Assembly: GCF_036588685.1 (NCBI RefSeq)
Contig: NC_086379.1
Location: 72,819,727-72,883,726, forward strand
Reading direction: 5' to 3'
DNA from: Mytilus trossulus
Taxonomy: Eukaryota; Mollusca; Bivalvia; Mytilida; Mytilidae
Length of the DNA: 64,000 bases
The notes under the pieces are model-generated. The model made no database searches. It was not told where the DNA came from and saw only the letters and a program-made list of their open reading frames with translations. Position numbers and translations under genes: made by a program. Positions 49,036 to 60,732 of this stretch are shown here, in pieces. Numbering within the stretch: the stretch's first letter is position 1; every line of letters begins with the position of its first letter.

Positions 49036-49582
49036 CAATGAATTTGTTATCTTTTGACTGTAAAATCTCACTAAAAAATATATTTCAAAATATTACAATT
49101 TAAACTCTGTTTATACTCCTAACATTTTTTAAAAAACTAATATGCCCAAGTTTAAAAGGCCCTTACTTCCAGATTCCTCCTGTAAGTTTTGTAACTTGTT
49201 GTTTACTTCCATTCTTGCAATAGTTTCAATGAAGATATGTTTTATGTTGATGGTGTAATATATTATATTATAATACTAAATTCTTAGTTTCTGCACAAAC
49301 AATTTGAATGTTTTTTTTTTAAATTCTAACTTGTTTTTTGACATAGCTTTGATCTAATATCTTCTTCCCACAAATATATATGAAATAGCCTCAAAAGTAT
49401 CCTCCAAATTAGAAAAAATATAATTGTATATACAATCTATATACACTGATATTATCCTTTTTACAAATGTATTACTAATTGTTCTATTTGACAACACAGT
49501 TTTGTATACAATTAACCTCCAAATATTTATATGTATTCAAGATAAAGAAGATTAATAGACAATAATGGATTAGTTCTGAATT

Positions 49583-49588
49583 TTTATT
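49583..49588 (-). promoter_or_regulatory. Candidate distal poly(A) signal of NUF2
   Basis: Minus-strand AATAAA about 870 bases after the NUF2 stop codon. A nearer AATAAA at 50343-50348 lies within the duplicated last exon, so two 3' ends are possible. Confidence 0.35.
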
Positions 49589-50312
49589 ATTTTAGTTTCA
49601 TTGCATTCTATTTTATACATTTTTATCTACATAATGACATTAATACATATAATATTCCATAACAAAACACACAAGAAGATGCACAATTTAATGTCACATA
49701 CATAATGACCGCACCTCGTACATCAGGAATTTTATTTCTGTAGTATCTTTTTGAGGACCCAGATCTAATTTGTGTAGTATGTATAATAATAAAAGTTACA
49801 ATTAAATTTAAAAGTGTTTTTGTCAATTTGAGTGTATTTGAGAGACATGCAGACCATTGGTATCCACTAAACAGAACCTTACAAGGTATCAAGGAGGCAT
49901 TGTTTCAGCAAGTCTATATTTACATATTTACATATATCTAAGTATAACAATCTTTTTGATGACTCAAAACATTTGAGCAGTTGCAATTATGCTTACAAAA
50001 GGTAATTGAAAATAGCAATTGGTCAAATAAAAAAATATGGTATTTAAATAATACATGTAACATGAAATTCTTTTTTCTGTTAAAAATGTTTTCTGTAACC
50101 TCAAAATAAACTTTAAAATGTTTTTTTCCCCCCAACAAGATTATAGATTTTTCTAAACATCCAATTTTCAGACATCTGTTTCTTTCACTCTTTGAGCTTT
50201 GGCAGTTGTTATAACATACATGGGCTGTATCTTTATCCTCAACAACAATTGCTGTGTTATCAGTGAAATATATACAATAACATTTCAAAAACATGATAAT
50301 TGCACAATTCCA

Positions 50313-50433
50313 TCCTATATATGTACATTGAATAAGCCTACTTTTATTTGTCCAGTTGCTGTAAAACTTGGCGCATGACCAAAAATAAAGCTCCAAATTC
50401 TTTATGGTTATTTTCATCTCGAAACATAATTCC
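50313..50433 (-). pseudogene. Tandem duplicate of the NUF2 terminal exon
   Basis: Matches the real last exon and its flank (50434-50557) at an offset of about 118-124 bases. In the matching frame it reads ENNHKEFGALFLVMRQVLQQLDK then TAA, against DNNHKELGGGWEALCEIMHKVTKQLDN then TGA in the true exon, with four codons fewer. An AG is kept at the acceptor position, but one base is missing beside it, so direct splicing from exon 10 would read another frame (open for 166 codons to 49938). Its stop codon overlaps an AATAAA. Either part of the 3' UTR or a decayed alternative last exon. Confidence 0.75.
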
Positions 50434-50455
50434 ACCATATATGCATTGAATAAGG

Positions 50456-53400
50456 TCAGTTGTCCAGTTGCTTTGTAACTTTGTGCATGATTTCACATAG
50501 GGCTTCCCAACCACCTCCTAATTCTTTATGGTTATTGTCAATCTGAAAACAGAATAACAACTTATTATAACAAGTATAATGCTTACTAATGGTAAAATCA
50601 GCATTGAGTATGGTGTGAAAGAATTATTTCTTAAGGTGGTACCTAATACTACAGGGAGACAACTATGTAAAATCAGGTAAACATTTTAATTACGTTGTGT
50701 TGTAAAGGATATAAGCTTTTAAATGATCAAAATTAGTGTTTGTTCAACTGCTATATAACAAGTGTATTTTTTCTGATAAAATGGTTGGTTCAAATTTTGA
50801 AATTTTCATATTTTTGTCAAAGTCAAAATTTTATGAAAATTAAACAAGCCAAATTAATTTTAGTGAAAGTGTTGGGTACCACCTTAAGCAATATTTATAA
50901 CATGCAACCTCAACGACCTGGAACTGTTACACAAGTAAATTACATCTTAGTGTGAAACAGATTATTTGGTTAATAAATTATCATAAAATCCCATTATTTC
51001 CACAGTCAGAAAGCTATAGATTTTAGGGAGTCAGTAGATTTTAATGGGTATCATTACATAATGAAATCATCTATTCATGTTATTGTATTTCATTGTTTAT
51101 TCTTAATATACATAACTTGGCAGCAAAGTCTTGTGTTTGATAAAAACATTATATGGTTCTCTCTCATAATTCATAACCACCTATGAGGGAAGGAGAAAAG
51201 CTGAGACAATAATTTTTCTTAAGTTACTTAATTTGTATTCAACATGTTCAAAGCTGGTTGCACATGGTCATTGAATCTTAAATAATATACTTTTATGAGT
51301 TGCTATCCAAGATTTTATGTTTTTTTTTAAGTGAGCTGTTATTTTACCTACTAATATAAAGACATTGAAGTTATATTGTTTGGTACTTAACTCTAACATA
51401 TCTATAGAGGGCTTGTAAAATCCATATCTGAACCTTATCTGAACATGCTAGATCTTTATATATATTAATTGTTAGAAGCCCCCTCTGAAGGTGAGAGGTT
51501 TAGCTAGCTATAAAACCAGGTTTAATCCAATTTTTTATTTAAGAAATGTACCAAGTCTGGAATATGACAGTTGTTATTCATTTGTTTGATGTGTTTGAGC
51601 TTTTGGTTTTGCCATTTGATTAGGGAATTTACGTTTTGAATTTTCCTTCTGAGTTCAGTGTTTTTGTTATTTTATTTTTTAATACGATTATCTTACCCTT
51701 TCTAAAATTTGATGATACAGGCTCATTATTACTTCTTTCTTTCTCTCAAATTTTCTGTATTCTTCATTTATACTGTCTATAATTTGTTGTTCTTGTTTCC
51801 TTATACCAGATTTTTGTGCTTCATCAGTATCAAATCTTTGTCGGAAAAATTCTTTCTGTCTAAAATCATACAACACCAATATTAGAAGAAATCATTATAT
51901 TTGAAAAACAAAAGGCTTTGGGGGTAAAAGAACTCAAAGGAAAGTTGGGTGGCCCATCATAAAAGTTGTGGTACTTCACAAATCATGTCATACATTTCAA
52001 GTAAAAAACCCTGTTTAAATCAATATTTGGAATTCATTTCTACAAATTTGGAAACTAGGATTTGTACAAATCCTTATTGGAATGATTCAAATGACTGTTA
52101 AGAGGTTGTCAATAGATCAAGATTAGATCATCACATTTGTCTACTCTGGATTTTCAAATAATTGAAAATGGGCAGTGACACATGGATAAAATGTTCATAA
52201 TGATTACAGATCCATCACAATTAAGTTTGAATTAAAAAAGGAAGGAAATTATAATTTATTAAATACAATTTGCCTAGTAAGAGATAAATATTATTCTTTC
52301 TTGTTGAATTTGATTCTAAATGATTTCATATTTTACGTATTTAGTGTTTTTAAATTCATCGGAATACTTTCTTACATGTGCAGTACAAAAATGTACATAG
52401 TACATGTAGTAAAGGAGGACCTGTTTGACTCTTGAAAATATTTCTGAATGTTTTGTATACAGGTCCATCTTTTTAATTGGAATTGTAAAAAAAATTAGAT
52501 GAAAATTTATATCAAATATGAGTAAAATACCTTCAAATGACTGAACTACGACAAATGAGCATATTGAGATCATTTCAGAAATATGGAAATAAAAATGCAA
52601 TCATGCCAGCAATGGGGATCACAATTTTTACTGAGAAAAAATATTCGGATGGTCAATTATGAGGTTTATAATTAATGGGGTGACTGAGTGACCCATCCAA
52701 TGTGATAAGCAGATTATTTGTAGCCACAACTTATAACACCTGTTGTAAATGTTAATAAGCCAATGGTCAGGAAACTTGTTAGAAACATGAAGTCAGGTAA
52801 AATTGTAGTATTTCATACAAAAATGTTTTTACACTTTCCATACTTAAGCGACAACATTGATTTGTAATACTTTTGACATTGTTAAACCTATTTCATAAAT
52901 GACAAGCGCTAGCACAATCACTGGGCACACTTGTCCAAACCCACCCGTTAGATTTATTTACTACAAACATGTACAGAGTACTTACTGTTGAAGCGAATTA
53001 ACAGCCTCCATCAAACTTTGGTGTTTATTTTGTTGTTGTAGGTCTAGCTTGTCCCGTTTCTCTAACTTTCCATTCATTATCTGTTGTAATTGGTCTTTCT
53101 TGGCACGTAGATGTGTCAGTGTCATTCTTTGTTCTTGACTTTTCTCTACTATATGATTTATTTCATTGGAAATTTCACTAAAATTAATTTACAAAGGTGA
53201 AAACATAATAAACAAGTGAAACTGCGAGCTACTGCTCACTGATGATACCCCCGCCGCAAGTGGATAATATTAATAGTGTAAAAATATGCAAGTGTTCGGT
53301 AAACAGGAAGTTGTCGAGTGATGAATCTGAAAACGCATCACACGGTATAGCTGACTTATATAAATCTTGAAACCAAATTTCAGAAATCCTTGTATTGTAG

Positions 53401-56400
53401 TTCCTGAGAAAAATGTGACGAAAATTTTCAACTTGGCTATCATGTGTAAAATCATACAAGTGTTTGGTAAACAGGAAGTTGTCTCACCCGAAATGAATTT
53501 TATTGACTGGATAAATTCTTGTATTAGGACAATTACACACTGTGTTACTAATAAACTCATTTTAATCATGGGAAAATTTGTTTGAAATTACACTTTTAAG
53601 TTACCTCCCCTTGTCTTTGTCATTCTTTAAGTCTGTTAATAACTTTAACATTTGATCCACTTTTGTAGTGCCCTGAATCACAGTCTCCAATCGTTGTTCC
53701 ATTTCCTGTAATGACTCCCATTTCTTATCCATTCCACATTTCATGTTGACCAGTTGTTGTTTCATATTTTCCTGTCCCTCTCTCACTCTCTCGGGTGACT
53801 GTACAATTTTCTGTGATAATCTGTCCATTTCTTCTTTTGTCTTAAGTGTCATTACTCTTATCTTTTCCTAAAACAGTTAAACAAATACATAATTCATGCA
53901 AACTAGAATTAATATATGTTGCAATAACTTGTTTCCCAATTCACTATAAATAAATATGTTTGAACTAAAAAAATAAACCAATTTGACTGTTGTACTGTTC
54001 AATTATGACTAATAACTGACTTCATTTCAAGACTTATCTTTGCATTTATATGTTCTAAAAGTTACAGTGATCATGGTGATACCTCAACATGTTCTCATAA
54101 ATCTAAAAACTCTATTTAATGTGTCACTAAATGCTAGAAAACCATCTGATTCAGGAATTATTAAAAAGATATAAATCATATCAATAATTTTGAAATACAA
54201 TTATGTCCTCTGCCCCTGGTGTAAATTTAAACATAACAAACTTGGCTTTCAGCATTTCTAATAAATGTGCTATATGACAATTAAAAATGTATAACGGTTG
54301 TTAAAAACTTAGACGTGGTAATGGGAAAGACTTGCTGTCATGTATTACATGTATTGGTTTCAACGTAATTGTTAAAAATCACTTGCACCCTTTCTACATA
54401 TGTTAATAAAGAATAAACTGATACATACATTATTTGCTTGCTTCTCAGCTACAGCCTCCTTTATTTCACTACTGGCCTTTTTCTTTTCATTCTTAACTTT
54501 TTCCATTTCATTCATGGTGACAGTTCTGGCTTGTATATCTTGTTGTACCTACAATACAAACTATCTATCTATCATTTACACTTATAGTCCTACATCCTGT
54601 CAAAAGTTTGGTTTAAACCATATCTTATTTTTAAAATAATCAAAGCATCATGGTTCAGCCAATTTTGTAGCTTGTCTAACATTTTTTCTTACAGTACTTC
54701 TTGAACCCATGTTCATGATGTTCAACGAAAACTAAATCCAAGTTTATTTTTAGTTCCTACGACCTTCATCTTTGACAAGGTGATGTCAAAATCAATAGGG
54801 ATCATCTTATTATATGTGACTATATTAACATGTAAGGTTGCTGTCTGCTTAAAAGTAGGCATCCTTAAACAGAAATAACTGATTGAGTGATTGGTCAAAA
54901 CTTTCTATTTCCTTGGCTACTTCATATTGTGAGTTAAATGAAGTATGTCCTAATACAGTATTATTTCTGGTTCTTGCTCAGCTCCAACAGATTTTATAGC
55001 ATTAGAGTGAGTATAAAGAAAAGTGACCTAAAATAGAAAAAAGTAAAATCACAAAAATACTGAACTCCGAGGAAAACAATCAAATGCTAAAACCAAAAGC
55101 TCAAACACATCAAACAAATGAATAACAACTGTCATATTCTTGACTTGGTACAGACATTTTCTTATGTAGAAAATGGTGGATCAAACCTGGTTTTAAAGCT
55201 AGCTAAACCTCTCACTTGTATGACATTCATGTTAAACTTTACTTACCCTGATTATTTCTGGTTCTTGCTCAGATCGTACAGATTTAATAGCATTTATTTT
55301 CATTTTTAGTTCAGCATTCATCTTCGCCACATGTTCAAACTCTTTAACAGAACTCTCCTGAGAATAAATTAGTAAATTCAAATGTCTTTTACTATTTCTA
55401 TCAAATCTGAAAATACCATGTACTTTTTAGGTAAAATATTTATGTTTGGTATACACACTCTAAAATAAATTAAACAATAAATTTCTTTTAAACCTGAAAT
55501 TCGTGAAAAAGGCAAAGACGAAATTAGGCTGCCTCTTACAACCCTTTATTGATTTACTAGAGCATTAAGAATCTTAAAATGATTAAAAAAAATAGTCTAA
55601 CAAACATCAGATACATTAGAATTTCATCTTCCTTATTTGGTATTAAAGATTAGAATACTGTCACATTGACATAGCTAGATATTTTTTAAATTACAGTGAA
55701 AAGACTATGTATCCATGTACTACATAGCAAATAATATTTGTTGTGAGACAAACACATCGTCCTTTAATATAATATGGGTTTTTCACTAGATTGTGTATTA
55801 TTTTCCAAACAAAGCTAGTAAAACACTTACCGTTTCCTCTCGTAGATTTCTGTACACGTCACATTGTTGACCTTTAAACAATATAAAGTTTACTACAGCA
55901 CTGCAAATCCTCCTCAATCTGGCAGGTTCTAAAATAACAAACAAAATAAAGTTAACAACAGTCTCTCAGTCTTGAAGTTTCTCAAATCACAAATTGACAA
56001 AAAATGGTAAATATCAACAACATACTCTCTGGTGATGGCAACACTATCAAGTATCTATAATATCCATGCCAGAGGGATCCCTATACATTCTCCTCTTAAA
56101 TATTGTTTTTATAAATAATTTTAAAATAAGACCAGTCTTTTGACAGTATTCTTATAACCTCTTATAAGAAATGTAACAATTCAGGAGAAAGTGAATAGCA
56201 GTTTGAATCACAGATGCACATTTATAATAAAAATGGACAATAAATATTGGAAAAGGAAGAGATGGACACACTTATAACATGAAAACGTACAGAATAAACT
56301 CATATAACTAACAGTTCTTACTTGGTTCATGTATATCTGCTATACTGAAGTTCTTTATGCCACAAGATCCTAAGACTCTCGATCTAAAATGAAATCAACA

Positions 56401-59400
56401 GGTTAGATGAATTGTCCAAATGGTTCCACTACTTTCATTATGTACTGGCCGCATTGTCATTTTATTTATGAAAAAATTGAAATCAATTTCTTCTAGGTGT
56501 TTAAGGTTTTTCCGGTTTTTTGTTTTGTTTTACAGACACTTTCCCCTTAGTTTTTCAGTCAGCCCCATACCATACCAATGTTGACTCTTCAAGTTTTTAT
56601 GATTGTAAATTTTTGTAGATTTGATATGTTTCTGTGTATATATGACATAAAACCGTCACAACATTCACAGGGATGAAAGTGCTAGACAATTAACACAAAT
56701 TTCAACTTTTCAACCCACATAGTTTTCTTCTTTTCATTATTTATATATTTTTGTTTGAAGCAGTGGCATTGTCATGTTAATGTTTTATTTGTATACAGCT
56801 GTTATCTGCTCTTTGGTTGGGTTGTTTGTCTCCTTGACATATTCCCCATTTCCATTCTCAATTATACAAGAGTGCACACACTGAAATGTCTCGCCTTCTT
56901 TACTAATCATTGATATTATGTTGCTAGTCCTAAGTATAAAGCTTTATTAAAGACTGTCACATAAACTTAACATTAACCAAGATAACTAAACAAAGACCAA
57001 TGAACCATGAAAATGAGGACAAGGTCAGATGAGCCATGCCAGGCAGGCATGTACAGCTAACAATGCTTCCATACAACAAATGTAGTTGACCTATTACTTA
57101 AGGTTTAAGAAAAATATATCAAAACACAAAAATTTAACACTGAGCAATGAACCATGGAAATGAGGTCGAGGTCAAATAAAACCTGTGCGACTGACATATA
57201 GATATAAAATATAGTATTAGATAAAAAGACCAAAACTCAAAACTTAACTTTGACCATTGAACCATGAAAATGGGGTCAAGGTCAGATGACATCTGCCTGC
57301 TAGACATGTACATCTTATAATCATTCCATACAACAAATATAGAAGATCTATTGCATAAAGTATGAGAAAAACAGACCAAAACACAAAAATCTAACTACAA
57401 CCACTGAACAATGAAAATGAGGTCAAGGTCAGATGACATCTGCCAGTTGGACATGTACACCTTACAATCCTTTCATACACCGAATATCCTAGCCCTATTG
57501 CTTATAGTATCTGAGATATGAACTTGACCACCAAAACTTAACCTTGTTCACTGATCCATGAAATGAGGTCAAGGTCAAGTGAAAACTGTCTGACATGCAT
57601 GAGGACCTTGCAAGGTACGCACATACCAAATATAGTTATCCAATTAGTTATAATAAGAGAGAATATAACATTACAAAAAATATTAACTTTTTTCTCAAGT
57701 GGTCACTGAACCATGACAATGAGGTAAAGGACATTGGACATGTGACTGACGGAAAGTTCGTAACATGAGGCACCTATATACAAAGTATGAAACATCCAGG
57801 TCTTCTACCTTCTAAAATATTAAGCTTTTAAGAAGTTAGCTAACGCCGCCGGGGTAGCCGCCGCCGTTGGATCACTATCCCTATGTCGAGCTTTCTGCAA
57901 CAAAAGTTGCAGGCTCCACAAAATCTGTACTTACAATGCTAGGGTTAGTACCACTGCTGGCATGGACTCCTCATACAGTTCTGGATATTCAAATGATGCG
58001 AAATGTAAGGAATTCTAAAAAATACAACATTTCAAGTACAAGTTTATATAAAACATTGTAAAGCAGACCTAGATATAAAAATATAGAAAGAGGAACAGTA
58101 TCATCTCAGAAGCGTAGCAGCATAACAATGACATTTAGCGGTCAAAATAAGGTCTTCAACTTTAGACAAGTCTAGATCTCTACTTTATAAGGTATGAAAC
58201 ATTATTTACTTATCATTTTTAAGTACATGTACATGTAGTTACTTGCACATATAAATTCTTACTTTAATTCATTTATTGGTTTTGACTTGTTTTAACGCCA
58301 CTTATAATTACCATTTTTGGGCTATTTCATGGCAGCCAGGTTTTATTGGTAGAGAAAGCCAGATTCCCTGAAGAAAACCACAGACCCTGATAGTAAAACT
58401 GACAATCCTAGTCAATTAAGATTGGAGTCAAGTGCACCAGCACGAGCAGGGTTCAAACTCACAACCTTTTCCATAGTATATATGTAGATGTGGCCCCTAC
58501 AAGTACTGACCAACCTCTCATATCACTGCAACATGCTTTCATAAACTACTGACAAACTTTTCATATAATTTTACCTGTAAAACCAGTTGTAGGCATGATA
58601 CAGGTTATCCATGTTATGTTCTTCTCATTATTTTATGATGGAATGGTAGTATTTATTATGGGACTAAACCCCTTACAGGAGAGATTGTGCTTGATTTTCA
58701 TTACTGGAGACATATACAAATGTATTGTAATCTTTCAACCAGTTTAATTGTGGTTTGGAGCTGGTGTGATATTTAATGATAGCAGTTCTTTGTTTAAACC
58801 GGTAATTTATGTTGATCATTGTCATTTTGCTTAGTTTCTTTGTTACCTATTCTAATATTGGACTCCAGACTTCTTTTAAACTGAGTTTTACTGTGCATGT
58901 TACTGTGTGTTTGTTTAATTCACATCATAAAGAGGGTGGGTTGAGATCTCACAAACCATGTTTAACCATGATACATGGGTCTCATTTAAGGAACCTTTGC
59001 TCTTTGTGAATTGATAATCTTGTATATGTATTTCATAATTTTGGTTCATTTATAAAATACATGTTAGAGTTTTATGTGACATCAATTTACAAGTACACAA
59101 TGTACATGTATACATTAATGTTGAGGGTGCAGGATTTTCTTGCTGTTTTGAGGACTCATGAGCTGTTTTCTGCTTTTTAATTGTCTCTTTGACACATTCT
59201 TTGTTTCCATTCTCAATTTAATTCAACCAGTATCATGGTTTCACCAATAATATTGAAAAACCTCTAGTACTATTTTACCTGTAATGTGCTTTCATATGGT
59301 ACACCTTCTAAAGCTTCTAAAATCTGTGGATAAAGTTTTGCCCATCTGTTAGGCTACAAAGCAAATAATATAATACAAGTAGTTTTAAAATGTGAAAAAC

Positions 59401-60732
59401 AACAACAAATTTTGGTATATTTTTATAACCTGATAACATCCCAATTTTGAATAGTTACAAAATTTCCTTACAGATTTGTTTAACCCCAGATGATTTATAG
59501 ATGTAATACTTCATTTGCATAAGGTTGGTTTTTACCCGAAGCAGCTTGTTATAAAATTCATGTGTACAAAATGCTATTCTGGATTTACCTTCCTCAGGAA
59601 TGCATAGAGCTGAATATTTGAAGGCCTTGGATGTTTAAAAATAAAAACAAGTTTCTTAAGTAAACTACACGTACATGCAATTGGTTTGACCAGTAAATTG
59701 TTCATGCTGACAAGAATTGCTGATTATGTACTCCAGGAGTTCTGACCACTCTCTAGGCTTTTCATAAACATGATGGAATTTGTGTTATTGCTAATTTTAA
59801 ATTTGTTTTCTGTTATGTTTTGTGGGGGTTATTTGTTTAATTTGCTATAACATGTTTGGTGGAGGTTATTTCTTTCCTATAAAATGTTTTGTTATAGCCA
59901 AAAGATATAATCTCCACAAAACATTTGTGTATTGGATGATTCGGTGTGGGACGAGTTGTATTGCTTGTTAAAACATGCTATAACCCTTTATGTGAAGGTT
60001 ATTTCTTTGCTATTAGTACTATTACAAGTTTGATGGAGTTTATTTCTTTTGGCTATAACACTTTTTGTGGAGGTTATTTCTTTTGGCTATAACATGTTTT
60101 GTGAAGGTTATTTCTTTTGGCTATAACATATTTCGTGGAGGTTATTTCTTTTGCAATTGGCTATAACACTTTTTGTGGAGGTTATTTCTTTTGGCTATAA
60201 CATGTTTTGTGGAGGTTATTTCTTTTGGCTATAACATATTTTGTGGAGGTTATTTCTATGGCTATAACATGTTTTGTGGAGGTTATTTCTTTTGGCTATA
60301 ACATGTTTTGTGAAGGTTATTTCTTTTGGCTATAACATGTTTTGCAGAGGTTGTTTATTTCGACTATAAAATGTTTGTTCATGTTGTTGCAGGTTATTTC
60401 TTTTGGCTACAAAATGTATAACATTTGGATATATATTTTATACATGTACAAATGTATGATTTGTTGATGTCACTTGTATTGGCTGTACCATTTTTATGGA
60501 GCAATTTCTGTTAGTTAAATATATTTCCTGTGAGCAGCTTGGTATGGTCATTTCTCTTCCTAATCACTGAAGTTTCATATTAAATTACATTAATTGTTTT
60601 ACTAAGTTTACTTACATCTGGTCTTGTGAAGTCATTTTCCTCGGTCAAAATGTTGCCTATACTTCTGAGTTGACGAACAATCTCGTGTATTTCTAAAGGA
60701 GGAAACTGAAATGATTGGTCATCACCAGACAT
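50456..60732 (-). CDS. NUF2: NUF2, Ndc80 kinetochore complex subunit, complete, 11 coding exons
   Basis: Coding exons (minus strand, 5' to 3'): 60732-60616, 59353-59279, 58014-57935, 56383-56322, 55928-55831, 55357-55247, 54548-54429, 53867-53605, 53177-52986, 51859-51697, 50542-50456. All have GT-AG borders and consistent phases; together 1,368 bases, 455 residues (human NUF2 464). The N-terminus FQFPPLEIHEIVRQLR and exons 2-5 (PNRWAKLYPQILEAL, RLRRICSAVVNFILF) match the calponin-homology head; IVQSPERVREGQENMKQQL matches the NUF2-specific coiled-coil motif. NUF2 pairs with NDC80 and joins SPC24/SPC25 to couple kinetochores to microtubules in mitosis. The start is one base after a likely acceptor (TTTTTACAG), so a 5' UTR intron is probable. 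The last exon has a tandem copy downstream. Confidence 0.9.
50635..50883. mobile_element. 249 bp MITE with TTAA target duplication, second copy
   Basis: Same family as 20370-20631: starts GGTGGTACCTAATACTAC and ends GTTGGGTACCACC, flanked by TTAA at 50631-50634 and 50884-50887. Shares ATGATCAAAATTAGTGTTTG and GGTTGGTTCAAATTTT inside. Lies in the last NUF2 intron. Confidence 0.8.
51475..51680 (-). repeat. 'Repeat B' copy, reverse
   Basis: + strand has GGTGAGAGGTTTAGCTAGC, ATGACAGTTGTTATTCATTTG, GTGTTTGAGCTTTTGGTTTTG and TTCCTTCTGAGTTCAGT. It is the reverse complement of the order at 55035-55215. Ends just before NUF2 exon 10. Confidence 0.6.
53225..53500 (+). repeat. Dispersed repeat with GTGTTCGGTAAACAGGAAGT words
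   Basis: CAAGTGTTCGGTAAACAGG at 53289 recurs as CAAGTGTTTGGTAAACAGG at 53457. Starts ACTGCTCACTGATGATACCC and contains CTTGAAACCAAATTTCAG. Lies in the NUF2 intron between exons 8 and 9; no ORF of interest. Confidence 0.45.
53922..53970 (+). repeat. Solo 3' tail of the tRNA-derived SINE
   Basis: TGCAATAACTTGTTTCCCAA followed by CACTATAAATAAATATGTTT, matching the tail of the SINE at 1325-1676 with few changes, without any tRNA head or body. Confidence 0.65.
54957..55001 (-). pseudogene. Copy of part of NUF2 exon 6
   Basis: Matches 55253-55297 (end of exon 6) over about 44 bases with four mismatches; would encode AIKSVGAEQEPEII. The donor and the rest of the exon are not conserved. A 'repeat B' copy lies between the two. 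Confidence 0.65.
55035..55215 (+). repeat. 'Repeat B' copy
   Basis: AAAATCACAAAAATACTGAAC, CAAAAGCTCAAACACATCAA, AATAACAACTGTCATATTC, TTTTCTTATGTAGAAAATGG and GCTAGCTAAACCTCTCAC. Sits between NUF2 exon 6 and its partial copy. Confidence 0.6.
56873..57915 (-). repeat. Hairpin-headed GACCTTGACCT element, reverse copy
   Basis: Reverse of 30814-31908: begins (+) at the conserved end near GCACACACTGAAATGTCTCG, has AGGTCAAGGTCA at 57420 and 57566 and a near match at 57273, and ends with the head hairpin TGCAACAAAAGTTGCA near 57897. Head abuts NUF2 exon 3 at about 20 bases from its splice donor (57934). Confidence 0.75.
58265..58515 (-). mobile_element. SINE remnant, minus strand
   Basis: Read on the minus strand it has a box B-like GAGTTTGAACCCTGC, then GGTCTGTGGTTTTCTTC and GGCTTTCTCTACC, and a tail GTGGCGTTAAAACAAG. 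This order is familiar from conserved-core SINEs of bivalves (possibly MetaSINE-like); box A is not clear. Lies in NUF2 intron 2. Confidence 0.45.
59815..60415 (+). repeat. Minisatellite, ~34 bp unit
   Basis: About 15 imperfect units of the type GGCTATAACATGTTTTGTGG followed by AGGTTATTTCTTTT, cleanest from 60040 to 60360. In NUF2 intron 1. Confidence 0.8.

Noticed and set aside
49938-50438. 166-codon minus-strand ORF as an independent gene
   Set aside because: Its start lies in the frameshifted duplicate of the NUF2 last exon and the rest reads like random 3' UTR sequence rich in Phe, Ile, Lys and Asn.
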